From assembly GCA_020630195.1 (NCBI GenBank), contig JAHDBV010000014.1:1-64000 (forward strand): 64,000 nucleotides of DNA, read 5' to 3'. The stretch is from Acidimicrobiales bacterium (GTDB lineage: Bacteria; Actinomycetota; Acidimicrobiia; Acidimicrobiales; SZUA-35). Below the pieces are notes generated by a model. It did not search any database and had not been told where the DNA came from. It saw nothing but the letters and a program-made list of their open reading frames with translations. Positions 25,980 to 34,618 of this stretch are shown here, piece by piece (the first letter of the stretch is position 1; the number at the start of each line of letters is the position of its first letter). Made by a program: the position numbers and the translations under genes.

Positions 25980-26876
25980 GTGGACGATCCGGGTGCTGCC
26001 GACACCGACACATCGAGATGGCTCGGGCCGGCACTGGTGCTGACCTCGGCCGTGCTGTTCAGCCTCTCGGGCGTGTTGACCAAGGCCATCGAGGCCGACA
26101 CCTGGTCGATCCTCACCTGGCGGGGCCTCGTCGGCGCGGTGGGTATCGCCACGTACGTCCTCGTTCGCCCACCCTCGACCGGCACGCCCACGACTCCACG
26201 CCTCGGCCGCCTCCGGCTCGGCCCGACCGGATGGGCCATCGCGACCGTCGGCGCCGTGGGATCGATCACGTTCATCGGTGCGTTCAAGAACACCCTCGTG
26301 GCCAACGTGTCGGTGGTCTACGCCACCATCCCGTTCGTCGCCGCCGCTCTCGAACGCCTCGTGCTCGGCACGGCGATCCGGCGGCGTACCTTCGGCGCCG
26401 CGACGGCCTCACTCGTCGGCGTCGTCGTGATCGTCGCCGGGAGTCTGGGAACGCCGAATCTCCGGGGCGACGCACTCGCGGTGGCGATGGTGGTGCTCAA
26501 CGCCGCCTACATGGTGTTGATCAGAGCGAATCCGGGCACCGACACGGTGCTGGCCGGAGCCGCCGGTGGGCTCCAACTGTTCGCCGTGGGGTGGTTCGCC
26601 ACCGATCCGCTCGACCTCGACCGAGACGATGCGCTGCTCATCATCGCGTTCGGTCTGGTCTTCGCCGCGGCCACGGTGTTCTGGATCGAGGGGACCCGGC
26701 TGGTCACCGCCGCGGAGTCGGGCCTGTTCGGGTCGGCCGAGACGCCGGTGGCCATCGGGCTCGCCTGGCTGCTGCTCGCCGAGATCCCGCCCCGGGCGAG
26801 CGTGATCGGTGCGGCGATCGTCGCCGCCGCGGTCGCGTTGCATCTCCGGGCCGATCTGCGTGCCGCCGAACCGTGA
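25980..26876 (+). CDS. EamA/DMT family transporter
   Basis: 298-aa inner-membrane protein with about ten transmembrane helices and two EamA repeats (first beginning VLTSAVLFSLSGVLTKAIEA, second after MVVLNAAYMVLIRA). DMT proteins usually export amino acids or related metabolites. The GTG start is preceded by GAGGAGG seven bases away, one of the few good Shine-Dalgarno sequences here, and TAGGTT (25935-25940) may be its -10. Divergence from the LysR gene suggests LysR control. Confidence 0.88.
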   Translation: MDDPGAADTDTSRWLGPALVLTSAVLFSLSGVLTKAIEADTWSILTWRGLVGAVGIATYVLVRPPSTGTPTTPRLGRLRLGPTGWAIATVGAVGSITFIGAFKNTLVANVSVVYATIPFVAAALERLVLGTAIRRRTFGAATASLVGVVVIVAGSLGTPNLRGDALAVAMVVLNAAYMVLIRANPGTDTVLAGAAGGLQLFAVGWFATDPLDLDRDDALLIIAFGLVFAAATVFWIEGTRLVTAAESGLFGSAETPVAIGLAWLLLAEIPPRASVIGAAIVAAAVALHLRADLRAAEP

Positions 26877-26922
26877 GGGCCCGGGTCAGCCCGCGCGCTG
26901 CGGGGAGTGGGATCATCACGGG

Positions 26923-27693
26923 GTGACCGATCATCCCCTCGTCGTCGGCGGCCGACCACCTCACCGGGTTCGGCGTGAGGTGATGCACATGCGCTGGGAC
27001 GACCTCACGTTCCTCCACTGGCCCCACGATCCCGACGAGATCGCCCGGCTGCTGCCCGACGGCCTCACCCCGCACACCTTCGACGGGGCCTGCTGGGTGG
27101 GACTGATCCCGTTCGACATGACCGTGGCGCTGCCCGGCGGCATCCCGATCCCGTGGCAGGGGCGCTTCGCCGAGACGAACGTGCGGACCTACGTCGTCGG
27201 CCCCAACGGGGAACCGGGCGTGTGGTTCTGCTCACTCGAGGCGTCGAAGCTGCTCCCCACCGCCACGGCTCGGGCCACCTACGGCCTGCCGTACTTCTGG
27301 GCCGACATGTCGATCGCCCGGGCCGGCGCCGCCACCCCCGACGGGTACGAGCCCGGCGCCCGGCGGACCTACACGTCCCGTCGCCGCTGGCCGGGGCCGG
27401 TCGGCGCGTCGACGACCATCTCCGCGACGATCGGCGATCCGATCCCGCCCGAGGAGATCACCCCGCTCGAGCATCACCTCACGGCACGTTGGCGCCTGTT
27501 CTCCGTGTGGCGGGGCCGGTTGGTCGAGGCCCGCATCGAGCACGAGCCGTGGCCGCTGCACCGGGCGACCCTCGACCATCTCGACGACGACCTGGTGGCC
27601 GCCGCCGGCATCGTGCCCTCGAGTGACGCCCCGCTGGTGCACTACACCCCCGGGACCTCCATCCGGATCGGCCGGCCCGAGCTCCTCTCCTGA
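26923..27693 (+). CDS. DUF2071 (YqjF-like) protein
   Basis: 256-aa protein of the DUF2071/YqjF family, recognised from MRWDDLTFLHWPHDPDEIAR, the GACWVGLIPFDM segment, NVRTYVVGPNGEPGVWFCSL and LPYFWADM. The fold is related to acetoacetate decarboxylase (family knowledge); activity is unknown. The GTG at 26923 follows GATCAT by six bases. It starts 46 bp after the DMT exporter but appears to have its own leaderless promoter. Confidence 0.85.
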   Translation: MTDHPLVVGGRPPHRVRREVMHMRWDDLTFLHWPHDPDEIARLLPDGLTPHTFDGACWVGLIPFDMTVALPGGIPIPWQGRFAETNVRTYVVGPNGEPGVWFCSLEASKLLPTATARATYGLPYFWADMSIARAGAATPDGYEPGARRTYTSRRRWPGPVGASTTISATIGDPIPPEEITPLEHHLTARWRLFSVWRGRLVEARIEHEPWPLHRATLDHLDDDLVAAAGIVPSSDAPLVHYTPGTSIRIGRPELLS

Positions 27694-27729
27694 GCCACGG
27701 GTCGACCGTCCGGCCAGCCCGGCGGATGC

Positions 27730-28455
27730 TCAGCCGAGGGTCACCCGACTGATCAGACCGTCGTCGACCTCGAAGTTGAGCCGGTCGGGTCGGTAGTCCT
27801 CGGTGACGGCGAAGAACTCGCCGTCCTCACGGGTGACCCGCCAGTCGATGATGTTCATCTCGGCGATCTCCTGGGCCTCGCCGACCGTCAGGCCGACGAA
27901 GTCGGCCGTGGTGAGGTCGGGGGTGACGGCGATCGGGGCGTCGTCGCCGGGGCCCGGATCGGACCAGTCGACGACACGATCGCCGAGCGGCTGGGACAGC
28001 GGCACGGTCACGTAGAGGGGGAACTCCCCGGCCAGACACGACCGGGCGGCGGCGTCGTCCGTGAGACCGACGACGAGCTCGACGACGACGGAGGTGTCGG
28101 TCTCGACGAGCAGGGTCGCGGCCGCCGCGGTGCAGTTCGGGTCGCCCCCGACGAAGTGCACCCGCACGGCGCTCGGATCGTCGGGATCGGGCCGGACATC
28201 GGTCGGGTTGGTGATCACACCACTCAACGGGTTCGGGGTGTTCGGGATCTCCATGTCGTCTCCCACGGGTGCGTCGGGGTCGATGAGGTCGGGTTCGGGC
28301 GCCGCGTCGAGGTCGCCGGTGTCCGGTTCGGGCGCCGCGTCACCGTCGGATACGGCCGCGCCGTCGTCGGTACCAGCGGTGACGGGCGTCGTCTCCTCAC
28401 CGCAGGCGGCCAGGAGGAGGAGCAGGGACAGGAGCAACACGAGGGGGCGTCTCAT
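27730..28455 (-). CDS. lipoprotein with peptidase-inhibitor-I78-like domain
   Basis: 241-aa exported lipoprotein with lipobox LAAC (Cys18) and an acidic Asp/Pro/Ala-rich linker (about 20-80). The C-terminal 60 residues read VGLTVGEAQEIAEM, then TEDYRPDRLNFEVDDG and a final Gly. This matches my recollection of the I78 peptidase inhibitor family, where the DYRxxRLN stretch and terminal Gly are conserved. The middle domain (about 90-180) is unrecognised. It is transcribed away from a zinc-metallopeptidase-like gene 75 bp away. Inhibition of a protease is an inference. Confidence 0.7.
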   Translation of the reverse strand: MRRPLVLLLSLLLLLAACGEETTPVTAGTDDGAAVSDGDAAPEPDTGDLDAAPEPDLIDPDAPVGDDMEIPNTPNPLSGVITNPTDVRPDPDDPSAVRVHFVGGDPNCTAAAATLLVETDTSVVVELVVGLTDDAAARSCLAGEFPLYVTVPLSQPLGDRVVDWSDPGPGDDAPIAVTPDLTTADFVGLTVGEAQEIAEMNIIDWRVTREDGEFFAVTEDYRPDRLNFEVDDGLISRVTLG

Positions 28456-28530
28456 GCTGTCTCGGACGATGCCCGGCCACCCTCCGGTTCCCGATCGGCC
28501 GGAATTTCTTCCGCCGCTACCGTCCGCACC

Positions 28531-29394
28531 ATGAAGCGCGTCGTCGCCGCCCTCTTCGTGATCGCCCTCCTCGCCGTCGTGGCCGTGGCCGCCCTGTTCC
28601 TGCTCGGCGGGGGCGACGACCTCGACGAGGCCGGCTCGTCCTTCGCCGGCGAGGGCGATTGCACCCCGGCCGCCGTGGGCGACGACGGTGGTCCCGTCGT
28701 GGCGATCTACACGGTCGACAACGGCAACCTCGGCGAGGTCTGCTTCGGCAACACCGATCAGGTCACCGAAGACGCCTGGGACGAGCTGGCCCAGTTCGTG
28801 CCGCCGGAGGAACTCAGCACGCTGTCGCTGTTCGCGAGCTACGAGTCCGAGGACGGATCACTCGCCTTCGCCGGGCCGATGGACGACGCCCACACCGAGT
28901 TCGTCATCGCCGTCGACCGCAAGACGGCGGCCGAGGACCCGGCGGAGCTGAAGCTCACGATGGCCCACGAGTACGCCCACGTCCTCACGCAGGTGAACGC
29001 CCAGTTCGACCCGACCGCCGACCCGGAGGATTGCGAGACCTTCTGGAACGGCACCGGCTGCTTCCTCGAGGGGTCGTTCATCGCCGACTACGTCGACGCC
29101 TTCTGGTCGGACGCCGCACTCGACTCCCTGCCGGCCGATGGCAGCGCCGACGAGGACGGTGGCGAGGAGCGCTGCCTGGTCGACCCGGGCTTCCTCGGTG
29201 CGTACTCGGCCAGCCACCCCGAGGAGGACTTCGCCGAGGTCTTCTCCGCCTACGTGTTCGGTGTCGAGGTGCCCGCCGGTGTGGAGCCGAAGACGGACTT
29301 CATGGACGCCCGCTTCGAGCTCCAGGGCTACCGGGACCGGGCGCTCGCCTCGAGCGACGAGACCCCGCCGAACAACTTCGATCTCTGCGGCTGA
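28531..29394 (+). CDS. putative secreted or anchored zinc metallopeptidase
   Basis: 287-aa protein with one N-terminal hydrophobic segment (about 4-26) and an extracytoplasmic part containing HEYAH (146-150) and Glu236 in EEDFAEVFSAYV, which together fit an HExxH...E gluzincin-like site. Six Cys residues (about 44, 71, 168, 177, 215 and near the end) suggest disulfides. I do not recognise a named family. TACCGT (28518-28523) ends seven bases before the ATG. Confidence 0.7.
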   Translation: MKRVVAALFVIALLAVVAVAALFLLGGGDDLDEAGSSFAGEGDCTPAAVGDDGGPVVAIYTVDNGNLGEVCFGNTDQVTEDAWDELAQFVPPEELSTLSLFASYESEDGSLAFAGPMDDAHTEFVIAVDRKTAAEDPAELKLTMAHEYAHVLTQVNAQFDPTADPEDCETFWNGTGCFLEGSFIADYVDAFWSDAALDSLPADGSADEDGGEERCLVDPGFLGAYSASHPEEDFAEVFSAYVFGVEVPAGVEPKTDFMDARFELQGYRDRALASSDETPPNNFDLCG

Positions 29395-29420
29395 CCCGCT
29401 CGGTCGCCCGCGGCTCGAGG

Positions 29421-29480
29421 CCGCTCAGTCGTCCGCGGCCGCAGGCCGCTCAGTCGTCCGCGGCCGCAGGCCGCTCAGTC
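29421..29480. repeat. 25-bp tandem repeat spanning a stop codon
   Basis: CCGCTCAGTC recurs at 29421, 29446 and 29471 (period 25), with a GTCCGCGGCCGCAGG interior. The last copy holds the stop codon of the minus-strand gene ending at 29475, so the unit again contains GACTGA as read on the coding strand. The array fills the 80-bp gap between two convergent genes. Confidence 0.85.
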
Positions 29481-29903
29481 ATAGAGCGGACGGATACCGG
29501 TGAGGGCGTCGGTGTCGGCCGCCTGGTAGTCGACGAGCAGGGCCGCACTCTCGGTGTTGCCGGCGGTGCGGACCACGTCGATCACGATCGTGCAGCCACT
29601 TCGGCAGTCGTCGATCATCGACAACCCGTCGACGGCCTCGGTGTCGCCGTCGCGGAGGGCGAGCAGATCGTCGGGGGTGACGGTCACCGCGATCCGCCCC
29701 GACGTGGGCGGCAGGTCGAGCGTGACCGTCGAGCCCTCCACGAGGTTGCGGCGCTCCAGTGGCACCACCACCGACGCCGACTCGACGTCGCTGTCGAGGA
29801 TGCGCCCCATCTGGATCCCGATGACGGCGAACACCAGCAGGACGACGACGCCGAGCACCACGAAGCCCGACGGCATCCGGGAGCCACCGATCCGGTTCGT
29901 CAT
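29475..29903 (-). CDS. small membrane-anchored protein of unknown function
   Basis: 142-aa protein with a single transmembrane helix (about 13-33, GFVVLGVVVLLVFAVIGIQM) and an extracytoplasmic beta-rich domain carrying Cys100 and Cys104 (DDCRSGC). Not recognised. Its ATG overlaps the stop of the molybdopterin oxidoreductase by four bases (ATGA, 29900-29903), so it is translationally coupled and may be an accessory of that enzyme (inference). Confidence 0.72.
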   Translation of the reverse strand: MTNRIGGSRMPSGFVVLGVVVLLVFAVIGIQMGRILDSDVESASVVVPLERRNLVEGSTVTLDLPPTSGRIAVTVTPDDLLALRDGDTEAVDGLSMIDDCRSGCTIVIDVVRTAGNTESAALLVDYQAADTDALTGIRPLYD

Positions 29904-31963
29904 GCCTTCACGATCCGGACGCGGTTGTCGTGGTAGCGGGGACCGTTCCCGACATCGGCATCGGCCTCGGCGACCGTCACGTTCGGGCCGGCTGCACCGG
30001 GCAGGGCGGCGTCCCACCAGCCCTTCGACGTGAAGGCGACACCGGGTCGCTGGTGTTCGTCGAGCTGCACCACGGTGGGCCAGCGGCCTCGTTCGTTCTC
30101 CACGACCACATCGTCGCCGTCGGTGAGGCCGAGCGACGAACCCTGCTCGGCGTTCACGATGACCACCGGCGTGCCGGTGCGGCCGGCGACCCGCTCGGTG
30201 CCGACGAACACCGAGTTCACGTGGTCGGGTGAACCGACCGCCACGAGCACGAACGGATGGTCGTCGTCGATCGGCTCGGCCGGGTCGGACCAGGTCGGCA
30301 CCCGTCCGAGCCCCATCTCGACCGCCGAGTCGGCGGCGAACTGGAACCGACCCGACGGTGTCGGGAACCCGTCGGCGAAGGGGCGGTGGGGTTCGGTGCC
30401 GGGGATCCGGACGAAGCCCCGCTCCCGGAAGGTCTCGACGGTGATCCCGGCGTCGCGCCAGCGTGGTCGGCCGAGGGCCGCGGCGGCGAGCTCGTGGTCG
30501 GACGCCATGACCTCCGGGCGGTCGAGCCCGAGCCGGGGGGCGAGTGCCCGGATGATGTCGGTGTGGCTCCGGCACTCCCCCGGTGGCTCGACGGCCGGCT
30601 CGTTCCAGTTGAGATAGAGGTGGGCGAACGACTCCTGGAGCTCGGTCTGCTCGTGCTGCATCGTGGAGGGCAGGACGATGTCGGCATACGCGGTGGTCGG
30701 TGTCGGATAGAGCTCGACGGCGACGGTGAACAGGTCGTCACGCGACAGCGCCCGCCGGACGCCATCGGCGTCGGGGTTCGACACCACGGGGTTCGCGGCC
30801 TGGATCCACAGCGCCTGCACCGGTGGATCGTCGGTCTCGGTGAGATGCCGCACGAGATGGGTCATGGCGAGCTTGCGGGCCGGTGCCGGTCGCAGATCCG
30901 GCCGGGTGAGGGCGAACTCGTCGATGTCGTAGGCCGGCGAGGTGGAGTAGACGAGACCACCGCCACGGTGGCGGTAGGCGCCGAGGGCGGCCACGAGACA
31001 CGACACGGCACGGGCCGTCTCCCCTCCGTGGGCGGTGCGCTGCATGCCCTGGCCGAGCTTCACCGCCGGCACCCGGGCGGCGGCGAGCAGCTCGACGAAC
31101 CCCTCGATCTCCGCGATGTCCAGACCCGTGACGGCGGCGGTTCGCTCGAGGGTCCACGAGCCGAGCGTCGCGGCGAGCTCGCCCCAGCCGACGGAGTGAT
31201 CGGCGATCCAGGCCCGATCGAGGGCGTCGCGCCGGTCGAGTGCGGCGAGCACACCGAGCGCCAGGGCGAGATCCGTGCCGGGCCGCGGCGCGACGTGCAC
31301 ATCGGCCCACCCGGCCGTTCTGGTGTGGCACGGGTCGATCACGACGACGGTGGCACCACGCTCCCGGGCGGCATCGACGAACGGTCGCCAGTGGATGTCG
31401 GTGACGAGCGGGTTGGCCCCCCAGATCACGACGAGATCGGCGAGGGCCACGTCCTCGGGGTCGAGCCCGTCGGCCCGACCCTGGCTGTGCGACAGGCCCA
31501 CGTGACCGGTCACCGAGCAGATCGTGACCCGATGGCCCGACGCCCCGAACGCGTGCCAGAGCCGGCGCCCCGAGGTCGGTCCGTTGATCCAACCGACGTT
31601 GCCGGTGCCGGTGAACGGCCACACGGCTTCGGCGCCGAACCCGTCTCGGATCGCGAGGAACCGCTCGGCGATCTCGTCGAGCGCTTCGTCCCACGAGATC
31701 GGGGCGAACTCCCCCGAGCCCTTCGGCCCGGTCCGCCGCAGCGGCTGCATGAGGCGGGACGGGTCGGTGGCATAGGTCAGCCAGGGGTTGACCTTCGGGC
31801 ACAGCCCACCGTTGGTGAACGGATGCTCCGGATTGCCGCGCAGGCGCACGGCCCGGCCCTCGTCGTCGAGGGTCACGACCCACGAACAGGCGTCGGGACA
31901 GTCGAGCGGGCAGCAGCCGACGACGGTGCGACGGCCTCGCGAGTCGGTCCCGATCACACTCAT
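29900..31963 (-). CDS. molybdopterin-dependent oxidoreductase (DMSO reductase family)
   Basis: 687-aa bis-MGD enzyme. The N terminus has an iron-sulfur motif CPLDCPDAC (18-26) with the last Cys at 55 in GGLCPK, followed by the molybdopterin domain (VVIWGANPLVTD, VKLGQGMQRTAHGGETARAV) and the C-terminal molydopterin-binding domain (about 560-680). There is no twin-arginine leader, so it is probably cytoplasmic. It resembles the unassigned actinobacterial oxidoreductases annotated as formate-dehydrogenase-like. I checked for an in-frame TGA and found none. Its ATG overlaps the S4 gene stop by four bases. Confidence 0.88.
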   Translation of the reverse strand: MSVIGTDSRGRRTVVGCCPLDCPDACSWVVTLDDEGRAVRLRGNPEHPFTNGGLCPKVNPWLTYATDPSRLMQPLRRTGPKGSGEFAPISWDEALDEIAERFLAIRDGFGAEAVWPFTGTGNVGWINGPTSGRRLWHAFGASGHRVTICSVTGHVGLSHSQGRADGLDPEDVALADLVVIWGANPLVTDIHWRPFVDAARERGATVVVIDPCHTRTAGWADVHVAPRPGTDLALALGVLAALDRRDALDRAWIADHSVGWGELAATLGSWTLERTAAVTGLDIAEIEGFVELLAAARVPAVKLGQGMQRTAHGGETARAVSCLVAALGAYRHRGGGLVYSTSPAYDIDEFALTRPDLRPAPARKLAMTHLVRHLTETDDPPVQALWIQAANPVVSNPDADGVRRALSRDDLFTVAVELYPTPTTAYADIVLPSTMQHEQTELQESFAHLYLNWNEPAVEPPGECRSHTDIIRALAPRLGLDRPEVMASDHELAAAALGRPRWRDAGITVETFRERGFVRIPGTEPHRPFADGFPTPSGRFQFAADSAVEMGLGRVPTWSDPAEPIDDDHPFVLVAVGSPDHVNSVFVGTERVAGRTGTPVVIVNAEQGSSLGLTDGDDVVVENERGRWPTVVQLDEHQRPGVAFTSKGWWDAALPGAAGPNVTVAEADADVGNGPRYHDNRVRIVKA

Positions 31964-32322
31964 CGCCGGCCCTTCAGCCGCTCGATCTCACGTCGGTCGC
32001 GCTTCGTCGGTCGGCCGGTGCCGCGGTCGCGGACGTCGGCTGCGGCGAGCGGCTCGGGCGGTGGTGGACTGTGGTCCACCAGACACTCGGCGGCGACGGC
32101 CGCACCGACCCGTTTGCGGATCACCTTCACGACCTCGACCTCGACCACTCGAGGTCCCCGCCGGGTCGAGATCCGCATCCCGGGCACGACCTTCGTCGCC
32201 GGTTTCGCGATCTCCCCGTCGATCCGAACCCGGCCGGCCACACAGGCCTCCTTGGCCGCCGATCGGGTCGGGAAGACCCGGACCGACCACAACCAGACGT
32301 CGACGCGGGCCGAGTCGGTCAT
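31960..32322 (-). CDS. S4-domain RNA-binding protein (Hsp15-like)
   Basis: 120-aa protein with an N-terminal S4 fold (RVDVWLWSVRVFPTRSAAKE, GRVRIDGEIAKPATKV, PGMRISTRRG) and a basic C-terminal tail (KRDRREIERLKGRR). It is similar to HslR/Hsp15, which rescues stalled 50S subunits carrying nascent chains in E. coli (family knowledge). Start and stop overlap rsmI and the molybdoenzyme gene by four bases each. Confidence 0.88.
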   Translation of the reverse strand: MTDSARVDVWLWSVRVFPTRSAAKEACVAGRVRIDGEIAKPATKVVPGMRISTRRGPRVVEVEVVKVIRKRVGAAVAAECLVDHSPPPPEPLAAADVRDRGTGRPTKRDRREIERLKGRR

Positions 32323-33152
32323 GAGCCGGTGGCCAATCGGTAGACACGCTTGCGGGGCAGCCCGGTCTCGGCGGCGACGTGGTCGATCGCATCGCGACGA
32401 CTGACCCCGGTGGCGAGCTCGGCCTCGAGGCGTTCGACGATCTCGTCGTCGTCCAGCTCGACCTCGGGTGCGGGCTCGGCACCATCGAGCACCACCACGA
32501 ACTCGCCGCGGGGCGGCTCGTCGGCCAGGTGGGCTCCGGCCTCGGCCAGCGTGCCCCGCCACCACGACTCGTAGAGCTTCGTGATCTCACGGGCGAAGGT
32601 GACCCGCCTCGTCCCACCACACACGCCGGCGAGATCCGCCACGGTGCGCTCGAGCCGATGGGGCGCCTCGTAGAGCACGACCGTCCGCTCCTCGGCCGCC
32701 ACCGAGGCGAGCCGTTCGGTGCGTTCCTTGCCCTTGCGGGGCAGGAACCCCTCGAAACACCAGCGGCGGGACGCGAACCCCGACCCGGCGAGCGCCGACA
32801 CCGCCGCCGTGGGGCCCGGCACGACCTCGATCGCCAACCCCGCAGCGGCGACCGCCGCAACGAGCAGCTGACCCGGGTCGGACACGGCCGGCATGCCCGC
32901 GTCCGACACGAGCACCACCGTCGAACCCCCGGCCACCAGACCGACGATCCGGTCCGCCTCGGCGTGTTCGGTGTGTTCGTTCACCACCCGCAGATCCCGC
33001 CGACCGATGCCCATCGCCTGGAGCAACCGCCCCGTGCGGCGGGTGTCCTCGCAACAGATCAGATCGGCCTCGGTGAGCGCGGCCCGGCCACGGGGACTCA
33101 GGTCGTCGAGATTGCCGATCGGCGTGCCGACGACGACGAGACGACCGGTCAT
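32319..33152 (-). CDS. rsmI: 16S rRNA (cytidine1402-2'-O)-methyltransferase
   Basis: 277-aa RsmI of the tetrapyrrole methylase fold, which uses SAM to methylate C1402 in the ribosomal decoding centre. It has VVVGTPIGNLDDLSPR (6-21), CCEDTRRTG and VSDAGMPAVSDPG. It is full length with the C-terminal RsmI-type HTH-like extension (GVSRRDAIDHVAAETGLPRK). ATG overlaps the DUF192 stop (33149-33152). Confidence 0.95.
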   Translation of the reverse strand: MTGRLVVVGTPIGNLDDLSPRGRAALTEADLICCEDTRRTGRLLQAMGIGRRDLRVVNEHTEHAEADRIVGLVAGGSTVVLVSDAGMPAVSDPGQLLVAAVAAAGLAIEVVPGPTAAVSALAGSGFASRRWCFEGFLPRKGKERTERLASVAAEERTVVLYEAPHRLERTVADLAGVCGGTRRVTFAREITKLYESWWRGTLAEAGAHLADEPPRGEFVVVLDGAEPAPEVELDDDEIVERLEAELATGVSRRDAIDHVAAETGLPRKRVYRLATGS

Positions 33153-33478
33153 TCCCGGATCCCCAACTCGTCACCGATGTGCAGCTCCCACGAGCCGAAC
33201 GTGCCGGCCTCGGCCTCCAGCACGGCTCGGGCACCCCACACCGGCAGCGTGATCCGGTTGCGCTTCAGCCGCATCGTGCGGATGACGACGAGGTCGGCGT
33301 CGAGAAACGCGAGGTCGAGGTCGAACCGCATCCCGAAGGTGTGCACCGACCGCGTGCGGTCGAGCAGCATCGCCCCGTCGAGACCGTCCCGACCGAGCAG
33401 GCCGCGGCCTTTGGCCTTCATGCCGTCCGGCACCTCGAGTGAGGCGAGCACCCGGTCGTCGCGGATCAGCCAGGCCAC
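33149..33478 (-). CDS. DUF192 family protein
   Basis: 109-aa DUF192 protein (RGLLGRDGLDGAMLLDRTRSVHTFGMRFDLD and LPVWGARAVLEAEAG stretches fit the family). Function is unknown; many members are periplasmic, but this one has no signal peptide. The GTG at 33478 follows GAGCCT by six bases, so it heads the five-gene coupled operon that includes rsmI and the molybdoenzyme. A longer upstream extension would run into ychF and is not homologous. Confidence 0.82.
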   Translation of the reverse strand: MAWLIRDDRVLASLEVPDGMKAKGRGLLGRDGLDGAMLLDRTRSVHTFGMRFDLDLAFLDADLVVIRTMRLKRNRITLPVWGARAVLEAEAGTFGSWELHIGDELGIRE

Positions 33479-33513
33479 GGAGTCAGGCTCCCCGCATCCG
33501 CCCCGGGCCGGGA

Positions 33514-34590
33514 TCAGACATTGAAACGGATCTCCAGGACGTCGCCGTCCTGCACGATGTAGTCCTTGCCCTCGGTCCGGAGGGTGCCCACGTCGCGGGC
33601 CTTGGCCATCGAACCGGCTTCGAGGAGCTCGTCCCAACGGATCACGTCGGCCCGGATGAACCCACGCTGGAGATCGGTGTGGATCCGACCGGCGCACTCC
33701 GGTGCCGAGGAGCCCTCACGGAAGGTCCAGGCCCGGCTCTCCTTCTCACCCGTGGTGAGGAAGGTGCGCAGGCCGAGCGCGTGGTAGGCGGCCGAGATGA
33801 ACCGGGGCAACGCCCCTTCGCCGAGCCCGAGCGCGTCGAGCATCTCGTGGCGGTCCTCCGGGTCGAGCTGGGCCGCCTCGGCCTCGAGCTGGACACACAC
33901 GCCGAACACATCCGCGAGCTCACCGAGGGAGGCCTGGACGGGGGCGGTCACCTCGTCGACCCGTTCGATCTGCTCCTCGTCGATGTTCACGATCGCGAGC
34001 ACGGGCTTGTTGGTGAGCAGGAACCACGGCTTGAGGGCGAGCTTGAGATCCTCGGAGAGATCGGCTCGATAGAGCGGCGTGCCGGCCTCGAGGTGGACGA
34101 GCGCGGCCTCGGCGGCCGCGACGTCGTCGGCGAGGGAACGATCCGCCCGGGCGGCCTTGCGCTTCTTGTCGATCTGTCGCTCGATGGTGTCGAGGTCGGC
34201 GAGGGTCAGCTCGATCTCGACGGTCTCGAGGTGCTCGATCGGGTTGGTCGGACCGGGCACGTCGGGGTCGGCGAAGGCCCGCAGCACGAACACGATCGCG
34301 TCGCTCTCCCGGATGCCCGACAGGAACTTGTTGCCGAGACCCTCACCCTTCGACGCACCGGCCACGAGACCACCGATGTCGTTGAACTGCACCGAGGCCG
34401 GCACGACGTTCTTCGACTGCGACATCTCGGCGAGCTTGTCGAGGCGCTCGTCGAACACCTTGGCCACACCGACGTTGGGGTCGGTGGTGGCGAAGGCGTA
34501 GGGCGCGGCGAGGGCGCCACCACCGGTCAGTGCGTTGTAGAGCGAGGACTTGCCGGCATTGGGCAGCCCGACGAATCCGAACTTCTCCAT
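33514..34590 (-). CDS. ychF: redox-regulated ATPase YchF
   Basis: 358-aa Obg-family P-loop protein with G1 GLPNAGKSS (8-16), G3 NDIGGLVAGAS, and the non-canonical NxxE (NIDE) in place of NKxD that makes YchF prefer ATP. A coiled coil and the C-terminal TGS domain (about 280-358, TGEKESRAWTF, AGRIHTDLQRGFIRADV, QDGDVLEIRFN) follow. The ATG at 34590 is preceded by TAGGCT (34600-34605) and nine bases. A 37-bp repeat array starts 14 bp upstream of that hexamer. Confidence 0.95.
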   Translation of the reverse strand: MEKFGFVGLPNAGKSSLYNALTGGGALAAPYAFATTDPNVGVAKVFDERLDKLAEMSQSKNVVPASVQFNDIGGLVAGASKGEGLGNKFLSGIRESDAIVFVLRAFADPDVPGPTNPIEHLETVEIELTLADLDTIERQIDKKRKAARADRSLADDVAAAEAALVHLEAGTPLYRADLSEDLKLALKPWFLLTNKPVLAIVNIDEEQIERVDEVTAPVQASLGELADVFGVCVQLEAEAAQLDPEDRHEMLDALGLGEGALPRFISAAYHALGLRTFLTTGEKESRAWTFREGSSAPECAGRIHTDLQRGFIRADVIRWDELLEAGSMAKARDVGTLRTEGKDYIVQDGDVLEIRFNV

Positions 34591-34618
34591 ATGGCGCCGA
34601 GCCTACGGCTCGGACCCA

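Noticed and set aside
29900-31963. Molybdopterin oxidoreductase as a selenocysteine formate dehydrogenase
   Set aside because: No in-frame TGA in the 687 codons; identity as formate dehydrogenase cannot be shown.
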